This document shows positions 55,481-64,000 of a stretch of DNA of 64,000 bases, piece after piece. The position numbers and the translations under genes were made by a program. This stretch comes from Girardinichthys multiradiatus (taxonomy: Eukaryota; Chordata; Actinopteri; Cyprinodontiformes; Goodeidae). How positions within the stretch are numbered: the stretch's first letter is position 1; the number at the start of each line of letters is the position of its first letter. Location: NCBI RefSeq assembly GCF_021462225.1, contig NC_061805.1, positions 1,549,001 to 1,613,000 on the forward strand, read 5' to 3'. Under the pieces are notes generated by a model that had not been told where the DNA came from, did no database searches, and saw nothing but the letters and a program-made list of their open reading frames with translations.

Positions 55481-58359
55481 GTTCACTTACAATAAGAGAT
55501 CAAACAGACTAACTAGGGAACCAAAGAGTGAAAGCTATGCAAAGGAAGGAAGTGATGTGTGATATACAGACATATACTGTGTGTGACCTGAAAATGTTCA
55601 AATACCTGCAACACCTCGCTCAGCATCTGTGTAACCATAGGAGCACAATGTCGTCTCTCCCTATTCACCATTTTTCCTGCACTGCCATATTTGTTTCTTG
55701 TACACAGAACATGTTGGATAGCTCGCTGCTACGCCTGCTGCTCATACGGGGCAGCTCCTTGTGAGCGCACTTTAAATAGGCCACTGCTGTAACGGTGTGA
55801 CATCCAGGAGGTTCTGAGTTCTAGGTTCTAGGTCTAGTTTTAAAAGCGCAGTGTAAAATTTAAAAGAACAATTAGCGCCTGAGTTTAGATAAAGTAAAAT
55901 AAAGTCCTCTAAAAATGATCTTTCTCGTTATTCTGGCATTTAGAAAATCTAAATAATTTGGTTAATTAAGCTGAAAAATAAATTTTAAACTTAATTTCAG
56001 ACAGTGAGAATATAAATGTTGTGCATTTTTATACACCATATATCTAGTTTCAGCTATACTTGTTAATGGATCCTGAATCTGGGTTTGGAATTTCTACACC
56101 TTGTCACAATTACAGATTAATTTCTTGCTGCCCATGCAATTTTCTATGTGAGAAGAAACATCCTAATTCATGTAAGTAATAAGGTAAGTCATTTAAAGCA
56201 TTTATCCCCCTTTTTCTCTTCCCATCTTCAGGTCTTACAAAACACTCCCATGCCTCCCATCTCAAAGAGAGCATCCTGCCCACTTATCAAACCTGCAGGG
56301 ATTAGGTTAATGAGGATGAAATCCTAGAACCATCAACATAACTGCTACTTTGCAAGGGAACCCAGGATTAGTGTGACATGACAAAAATCATTAAGCATGG
56401 CTGTCAAGCTGCTCAGAGCAGTGCTGGCTGACAAGCTTTCATTCTCAATCAACAGCTTGCAAGTGTTTTTAAGGTGGAGAGAAGCAATCAGCAGAGCTCT
56501 AGAAGAAGGATTTCCCAAGCACTGCACAGTAAAAACACTGTGATGCAAAAAAGGACAAAATACATTAAACCAGGTTACTATAATACACCATTCATTGTTT
56601 GTACTGTATGGTGACAAATTACTACTGTCTGTTTACACTTGTCAGCCTAGAACATGCACAAAATAACAGAACCTTCTTGCAAATTTTCAGACAGTTCTGT
56701 GTCAGTTTTGTGGAGTTTTGCAGAGAAGAGTGTTTCAACAGAGAAAATGCTAATTTGTTTGCTGTAGTAACTGGTAGAATGTTTGGCCTATTACATCCAG
56801 TCTTATGGTATAGTAATAACTGCCTGATTGTCTAACAATAAGCACATCTTTTCAATATGTCACTCTAAGATGTGTTAGCTAAACTTGATCAGAATGTATC
56901 GGTCTTGGAAACAACCAATAAAATATTTGTGGCAGCAGTTTTTTGCAGTAAAAGAGAATCCAAATAAACAGTAAACTGAATAAGGAGCAAATTCTAAAAT
57001 GAAGGAATAATAAAAATGAATCAAATCAAAAGAATATCAGTTTAAAAAAATAGATGAACGAATTAATAGAAATAGCAATGATTGAAAATAAAAATTACAA
57101 TGAAAAACTATCAAAATAAATGTATTTTAAGGTTTGTGAAATTTGAATGCGCTAAAGTATGAAATAAGATTGGGGATGCGATAACGGATTCAAAAGCTTT
57201 TGTAATCTGCACATAGATTTGTATTGAATGAATTGCATTTAGATACAGAATTTTTAGCAAGCCTTAAAACTAATTCCCCAGTTTGTTACAACTAAAACCA
57301 GTGGTGCCGTCGTTTGGTTGCTGAAACACACTTCAATGTTCATTAACCATGGACAACTTATAAAGACTCTTTAAGAGCATGAAATCATTTTTCTATGTAT
57401 TGCATGTTCTTTAAACTATATTTTAAATCACCATCCAGTAACATCTTAACATCTTTCTACAGACACTGTGCCCTCAGTGACTTAGTGTCCTTGTAATGTG
57501 TACAAGGTGAGATGGGCTGAAAGTCTTATTTCACTTACACCTGTCAGAGGGTTGCTTATATCAGAAACTCTTTATTGAGAAACTGTTATTGAGGCTGAGG
57601 TGGTGGAAGAAAGAACAAAGAAGGCGGATGTAATATTTGGACTTTTACAATGACAAGTCAAAAAGGTTAAGAAAGTGATCAGAGGAGACTACATGATAAT
57701 AAAGATAATAAAGAAGAAAGGCTGGGTGTTGAAGGGTTTGAAGTGTCCTTCATTCTGTGCAAAAACAGCTTCTAACTCTGCTTTTCTACATTTCTATATA
57801 CATCTAAATGTATTTTTATATGTTACTCAGTGGTACTCAGCTTCAACAAGGGATACCACATTTACAAATTTTCTGCTCTCCACATTTCTGTCTTTACCAG
57901 AAATAAAATTTGTGCTAATCGATGCCCTCTCCACAGAGCAAACATGGCTGAATATCCATTTCGTCTTTAACTTGATGTGGCAAGATGGATTCTGTTGACA
58001 CGCATTCCTCTGTGGAAGGTCTCCTTGCTTAGTATTCTATCCAGGTCTCTGAGAAGTCTACACACCGCTCTCACCAGGGAAATAGGGAAGGCTGGAGAGG
58101 AGAGGTGAAGAAAAGACAACAGGAGCAAGATGTGGAGAGGATTGAGTCTGAGGAACATTGAACTGATGGCAAGTCAAGTAAAGGTGACAGCTCTGACAAC
58201 AAGAAACAGGGCATTTACCAAATTTAGCTCCCGAATGGGGTTTGACACAGCTTAATATTTATTGAAAGATATGCAATTCCTTCTAAAAAAAAAAAAAAGA
58301 TTTGACAAACGCAAAAAACTCAACAGCCTTTCCTTTTGCTGTTTTTTTTTTTCTTTTAG
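55481..58359. other. Gene-free intron stretch
   Basis: AT-rich, low-complexity patches. Nothing recognised. Confidence 0.4.
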
Positions 58360-58610
58360 CTGTGATGTGGATCATCTTTCTCAATCTCCAAACATCCTCC
58401 ACTGTCACACCAGCCCTCTGCATTCCTTCCTTTGCTACCTCCATAACCCCTCTCAGTTTTCTTCCTCGTTAACTTCTCCCTGGGAGCTCCATCTTAAACA
58501 TCCTTTGTTCAATATATCCACTATCCCCCTCTGCACATGTCCAAACCATCTCAGCCTCAAACATCTAACTTTGTCTTCAAACTGCTCAACATGAGCTGTG
58601 CTTTGGAGAG
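58360..58610 (-). mobile_element. RTE-like LINE 3' relic
   Basis: The + text 'cctccactgtcacaccagcc' and 'ctctgcacatgtccaaacca' followed by 'tctcagcctc' is the antisense of a familiar fish LINE end coding RLRWFGHV...RG and W-D-GGC-E (minus frames read 'DGLDMCRGG' and 'CDSGGCLEIE'). All frames are broken. Confidence 0.5.
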
Positions 58611-61600
58611 GCTCATTTGCAACCTTGTCAGTTTTAGTCCCTCCTTTTAACTTTAACTGTACACGGATAGTTTTAAAATGCTTAATTTATTTTCTATATA
58701 CTTTAACTTGTATTTGAGGCCAATTCTCAGAAATATTCTAAATTTCTCAAGAACTTGCTTTGAAGTTCAATAAGGGAAATTCCTGATTTTAGGCTTTGAA
58801 AGCTTTTGTACTTTATGAGAAAATGTAGATAGAAACAGGTTATTTCTTATTATGTTATGACACATAAAACATCACAGTGAGCAAATAAAATTGCAATATA
58901 AAATAGTTGAAATAAAATTAAGAAAAAAATATATATACAATATTTTGCAAAGGTTCTCAGGGCTAACTTCTGGATGTTATACTTCTAAGCAGCAAGATAT
59001 TTTAGAGATCATTAAACATAGTCTTGATCAGCAGTGTCTCAAAGTTTTATTTTTATTTTATTAGTATCTGCAGCAGGTGAACAGTATCAGAAATCTGTGT
59101 CTTCAAGACCTGACACAGGACCTGAGAGATCCATTATTCTCTAATTGATCATTTTCTGTATACTGTTTACAACAAATAGGTCTTTGCAGCTAAAATACCA
59201 GTTTTTGTTTGTCAAACTGTTGTCTTTCTCAAGAAGAGTCAGACAATGAACTGAGGAAGAGTAATAAGCTGCCCAAGTACCAAAAGGAGGCATTGAAAAA
59301 CCTTCAGAAATCAAAAGAACTGTTGATAAGACCACTCTAAAAGAAAGTCTGAGCTTATGGAGTGGTCTAAAACCTTTGCAGAGTACCTACGTTTAGACTA
59401 TGATTTGTACAGAGCTGATCAGATATTAGAAGCTCTGAAATAATCAGCCCAATCAAATCTTTCAAGGGACATTTACTAAGTGACATAATGAGGAGCAGGG
59501 TAAGGACGTGCAGGACCTACTGGTGAAAACACACACACACACACATCAAAGTCCAATTTAAACATGCTCACACAAAAATAATGTATTTGTTCAAATCTCA
59601 AAAAGCTACAATATACCATAGAACATTTGTGAAAATATGTGAAATTAAAGAGCACAAATCAGTTCTGACCTCATGTCGGTGTCAATATAAAGACACTTTG
59701 ACCAAATGGCCGCCTGACAGCACATCTCCCTGTGCACATCAGGGCTCCTTGGATAGCTTAGTTTCTTGTTAGGTGATGGACACAGAGCATTTTACAATCT
59801 GATGACCACAGCAGATACAGTGAGCTCCAAAGACAACCCAGTCAAACAACATCCTACAGAGAGACTGACTCATAAATCATCATGGTTGTCACCGTAATTA
59901 TTGTTATTCCAACAAAACACCACTTTCATCAGTCAACTTATCAAGTTATTTTTGCTTAAAACTCGATTTTTTTAAACAGTCCAACAAAGCAGTGTTTATG
60001 TTTTATTATTTGGCAGCTGAGTCTGATTGTAACAAAGTTGATTATACTGCATATCTGTTTAAACTGGGTGGACATTTAGGTAATATCTCTGCTGCTTGTG
60101 AGGTGTCAAATCATGCCAGCATTTATTGCTGCCCAGCTGTTTGGGCTTAGGCTATTAAATTACATAAAAGTGCCTCAGTCCACCTCAGTCTTTTTCTTGG
60201 AGTGTTCAGAACCTAAATTTAGAACAACCAGTCAGAACACACAGGATGGATGTTAGTTCTAGATGTGAACCAATAGATCATCTGCTGTGTTTTTGATCTG
60301 ATTGTTTTTCCTTCTGTCCTGCATGTAAACCTGCAGTTCTCCGGTTTTCTCTTGTTTAGAATCCAGTCACTCATTTTGAACTGGTTTTCATATCCCAACC
60401 AACCTCAAACCTTTTGGAAGCATCCCCCTGGATCATATTTACGATTTTTCCAATCAGCAGAAGCAAAGAGACAGAGACTTAAATAAGATATTTTGCACAG
60501 CCAGCTGTGAAGTAGATCATAAACAGTTAAACTTTAGACTAGGATTTTCCTAAATGCAAGTATTGCACATTTGATAACAGAACTATTTATTATTTCTGGC
60601 AATATCTAGATTTTATCCAACATATTTCATTTTTTTTTTTGGAATACCATACCAATGGGTTTAACTTGGTAAGGGAGATCTTCATAATCCCCATGGTGGT
60701 GCACAATTTGGCAGAACCTCACATATATGCAGGACCATGAACCAACCCTACTACAATGGCCATATTCAGTCATCTGTATTATTTATTTGCCACTCTGATT
60801 TAAATTTTGTTTTTCAAGATTTTTTTTACTGGATTTTAAATCTACATTATACAAGAGCGGCATGTTCAGCATGCTGAACCCAGTAAGCTACAGAATCAAT
60901 ATATGTGCAGTCTTTTGCTGCACAACAATAAGAAGCTCTGTGATTGGATTTTTCTTGGAGAAGCAATGCCATAGATTGCTGATGTTTTTATTTCCACAGA
61001 CATCTATCGCATCCCATGAAACCACATTTCCAGTTTTACCAGCAACTTAATGACTGATTTTTAGCTTTTATTGTCCCGCTTTATTTAAGTGTTGAATCGT
61101 TAATTACATTTTTTAAATAAATAAAAACATATACACTGGAATTTAGAACAATCTATCCATTACTTGAGTGAGGAGGAAAATCCCACTAACATTTTTTACA
61201 ACATCTGTAGTGCTCACCTGATAGCATGCTTAACAATTCCTAAATAAAAAATTTGACCTAAAGCATGTTAACTTCTTATTTCTCGGGGACAACAATACGA
61301 CAGTAGCTGGAAGACATACTGATGTAAACTTGCACAGATCTACAGTGAGAACAGAAACTGAACTGAAACAAAGCTGAACATGGACCCATTACCCACACAG
61401 ACAGCACAATGGTCAGAGGAGTGGGAAAATATCTAAACGTCCTTAACTATGTTTCCCTAGCAACTGTTATACACTATCTACATGCCAACCAGTTGTTTGG
61501 GACGGATGCCAAGTGAAAAAATAAAAACGTTTTAGTCAGATGTGGCTGATGAACTTGTGAAAAACTACATCATGGCCACTCTTAGGTATAACAGAGGCTC

Positions 61601-62013
61601 TGTGATGCTGTGGGTATGATTCCTTAACCTGGGGATGAAGAAAAATTAGAACGTTTTTGCCAAGGTAATGCAGTGGAAAGTTAGTAAAACTCAAGAGCAA
61701 CTAATAACCACAATGGTTGGAGCAGGTCAAACCGTAATATAATTTTACTATTTACAAACCATAAACCATGCCTGAAAGCTGAAAGAAAAGAAAAATGGCA
61801 CATCAGCTTTCTAAATTACTTAGGTGAAATCAGCTGATCACACATAAAACCAGCTGTGCGCAAACATTTCCCTCTCAACACACAAAACAATACCCCCATG
61901 AAACAGCTCGTGCAACAGTGCACACAGAAAAAATAAAGTGTCTGAAATAAATCCTCCTGTGATCTTACAATCTGAGATCTCTCATGAGAAAAGTCTGTGG
62001 TTTTGCACTTTAA
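58611..62013. other. Gene-free intron stretch with one weak Tc1 relic
   Basis: At about 61560-61640 'aggctctgtgatgctgtggg' (GSVMLW) after 'catcatggccactcttaggt' is a probable Tc1 remnant. A (CA)n run lies at about 59529-59546. The rest is unrecognised. Confidence 0.4.
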
Positions 62014-62952
62014 ATCAGAATCTGAATCAGCTTTATTGCCAAGTTTGTAAAGACAAACAAGGAATTTTGTCGGGGTCTGGAATTATCTGTTTTTCTGTTT
62101 CTTGCCTGCTATTTACTCTGCTTAGTCTATAGGTGGCGGGGGAGCTCATGGGCACACAGGTGACAGGTGTGGCTCATCTTGATGATTGCTGCTTGGAGCA
62201 TTTAAGCAGGAGGCTCCCAGCACTTCAATGCCTGAGTGTTAGACAACAGTGGTAACAGACTCTAGATTTAAGCTTAAGCTTTCGTGTTTTCTTAGAGCTT
62301 CGACTAACCTTTTGTGTCCCCCTTCTCGAGTTGCTTTCAAGCCCGCTCTGTTTCCAGTTTGTTTCCTGACTCCTGCATCCAAGATTCACGCCTCCAGTTC
62401 CTTCTCTAGACAAACTCCAAGCTGGCAACTTCCTGGCCTTGCGATCAACCGGCCACAAACATAAGCGAACCGTGTTCACCCTCCAACGAGCTCCTGTGCA
62501 AGCCTCACCACCCAGCGCACCACGCCACCTTCTTCGGACCACGGACTAAGCTCAACTGGATATCCTGGAAACTTCCTGCAAGCATCCATAGACTAACCTA
62601 CCTTGGATATTACCCTCTTCAGTTTCCTCTGGTCTCATGCTCCCAGACTCCACATCTCTCTTTCCCCCTGGCGGTTCAATCATATCCTCCAGTAAGCGTT
62701 TCATATTACTTTAACTAGCATAGTCATTCCATCACTCAGTACTTACCTGTTCGCCCCTTCTCTGTGCAGTTGGTGATCTACTGATCCTGGTTCTCTCGCC
62801 ACTACTCATTATTGATAAAATCTCTTAAACATCTGTAATATTCTTCTGAGTGTATTTCTGCATGTGGGTCAGATCGGTTCTAGAATCATGACAAATGTGA
62901 TTCCGGTACGCTTTGCTCTCAATAATAAAGACTATCTTTTTAAATGTACATA
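62014..62952 (-). mobile_element. L2 LINE 3' end, split by a solo LTR
   Basis: 'aatcagaatctgaatcagct' followed by 'ttattgccaagt' is the reverse of the tail and AATAAAGC box of the L2 copy at 7020-9060, including the (GATTCT)n-type end. The LTR at 62068-62893 is inserted after 'caaggaattt'; the right part ('gattccggtacgctttgctc') continues the L2 3' UTR for a short distance. Confidence 0.65.
62068..62893 (+). mobile_element. Solo LTR (family B), 826 bp, TGTC...GACA
   Basis: The ends TGTCGGGGTCTGG and GAATCATGACA form a TGTC/GACA inverted pair, with flanks AATTT and AATGT (4 of 5 identical; the target L2 sequence predicts AATTT). No gag or pol lies beside it. The 5-bp duplication and tips fit Gypsy-type elements (inference). 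Confidence 0.7.
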
Positions 62953-62954
62953 TA

Positions 62955-64000
62955 CACTCACCGGCCACTTTATACTCGTTAACGCAAATTTCTAATCAGC
63001 CAATCACATGGCAGCAACTCAATGCATTTAGGCATGTAGACATGGCCAAGACAATCTGCTGCAGTTCACAACGAGCATCAGAATGGGGAAGAAAGGTGAT
63101 TTAAGTGACTTTGGATGTGGCATGGTTGTTGGTGCCAGATGGGCAAGTTTGAGTATTTCAGAAAGTGCTGATCTACTTGAATTTTCATACCATCTCTAGG
63201 GTTTACAGAGAATGGTCCGAAAGAGAGAAAATATCCAGTGATCGGCAGTTCTGTGGCCGCAAATGCCTTGTTCATGCCAGAGGTCAGAGGAGAATGTGGA
63301 CTCAAATAACCACTTGTTACAACCAAGGCATGCAGAAGAGCATCTCTGACTGCACAACACATCAAACCTTGAGGTGGATGGGCTACAGCAGCAGATGGCC
63401 ACACCGGGTGCCACTCCTACCAGCTAAAAACAGAAAACTGAGGCTACAATTCGCACAGGCTCACCAAAAGTGGACAATAGAAGATTGGAAAAACGTTGCC
63501 TGGTCTGATGAGTCTTGATTTCTGCTGCGACATTCGGATGGTAGGGTCAGAATTTGGCGTCAACAACATGAAAGCATGGATCCATCCTGGCTTGTATCAA
63601 TGGTTCAGGCTGATGGTGGTGTAATGGTGTGGAGGATATTTTCTTGGCACACTTTAGGGCCCTTAGTACCAATTGAGCATCGTGTCAACGCCACAGCCTA
63701 CCTGAGTATTGTTGCTGACCATGTCCATCCCTTTATGACCGCAGTGTACCCATCTTCTGATGGTTACTTCCAGCAGGATAACGTGCCATGTCATAAAGCA
63801 CGAATCATCTCAGACTGGTTTCTTGAACATGACAATGAGTTCACTGGACTCAAATGACCTCCACAGTCACCAGATCTCAATCCAATAGAGCACCTTTGGG
63901 ATGTGGTGGAACGGGAGTTTCGCATCATGGATGTGTAGCTGACAAATCTACAGCATCTGTGTGATGCTATCATGTCAATATGGACCAAACTCTCTGAGGA
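62955..64000 (+). mobile_element. Tc1 family 2 (DD36E), runs off the window
   Basis: It begins CACTCACCGGCCACTTTATA after TA (62953-62954). It retains the N-terminal region deleted in the copy at 36697 and the SPDLNP block around the Glu. The right end is outside the window. Confidence 0.92.
63083..64000 (+). pseudogene. Tc1 family 2 transposase, several stops, partial
   Basis: It starts MGKKGDLSDFGCGMVVGARW with the SLSISESADLL helix, breaks at a stop after SYHL and a frame change, then reads ISRVYREWSEREKISSDRQF and WSDES followed by TGA. Next come VMVWRIFSWHTLGPLVPIEH, ATAYLSIVADHVHPF, QQDNVPCH (second Asp) and, after a TGA replacing the usual Trp, PPQSPDLNPIEHLWDVV with the Glu. Counting from DN to the Glu gives 36 residues, so this family is also DD36E. 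The C-terminus lies outside. Confidence 0.88.

Noticed and set aside
20320..62893. A single provirus bounded by the two TGTC...GACA blocks
   Set aside because: They are more than 40 kb apart, with different bodies and each with its own flanking duplication, and host exons lie between them.
1..64000. CRISPR arrays, bacterial operons, rRNA or tRNA genes
   Set aside because: Direct repeats are microsatellites or transposon parts; tRNA-like boxes occur only as diverged SINE heads; no rRNA sequence was recognised.

Overview
This window is vertebrate nuclear DNA from a teleost fish. No bacterial or organellar gene is visible. The teleost call rests on the repeats: Rex3 (RTE clade) and Rex1-like LINEs, L2-like LINEs with (GATTCT)n or (ATTGA)n tails, several Tc1/mariner families and tRNA-derived SINEs. 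Species cannot be read from the sequence; a percomorph such as a killifish relative is only a guess.

The one host gene recognised is whirlin (whrn), on the minus strand. Three consecutive coding exons are visible: 28431-28607 (end of PDZ1 and linker), 25799-25924 (first half of PDZ2) and 9658-9923 (second half of PDZ2 and the following linker). All have AG/GT borders and compatible phases. The N-terminal exon(s) must lie beyond 64000, or were missed in the 35 kb upstream of 28607. The C-terminal exons must lie left of base 1. Nearly everything else is therefore intron, densely colonised by transposons.

Region by region: 1-1220 is an unidentified C-rich, strand-asymmetric sequence. 1570-9060 is a LINE graveyard: Rex3 relics, an L2-like LINE cut by a Rex3 fragment with an 11-bp target duplication, Rex1-like pieces, and a 2-kb L2 with a nearly intact reverse transcriptase. 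10065-11532 is a solo LTR beside the PDZ2b exon. 13959-15962 is an internally deleted Rex3. 16714-20060 is a Tc1 cluster with one element nested in another and a third fused to it. 20320-21317 is a candidate solo LTR, 22739-24226 a further solo LTR, and 25516-25700 an LTR end beside the PDZ2a exon. The small 2.5-kb intron holds a DD36E Tc1 element (27100-28368). 30500-34005 is a Rex1-like LINE split by an LTR. 35510-37662 holds Tc1 relics, and 38757-40346 SINEs. 41255-46259 holds two Rex3 copies in opposite orientations. 46597-47198 is a solo LTR in an L2 3' end, 49804-51415 a second copy of the DD34E Tc1 element, and 62068-62893 a solo LTR in an L2 tail. A DD36E Tc1 runs off the right edge.

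No element appears autonomous: every transposase or reverse transcriptase seen carries stops, frameshifts, deletions or a lost catalytic residue. The informative structures are the nested insertions with target-site duplications, which order events in time, a solo-LTR family with TGTTG/CAACA ends that occurs near both PDZ2 exons, and Rex3 copies that keep both ends but lost their interior.
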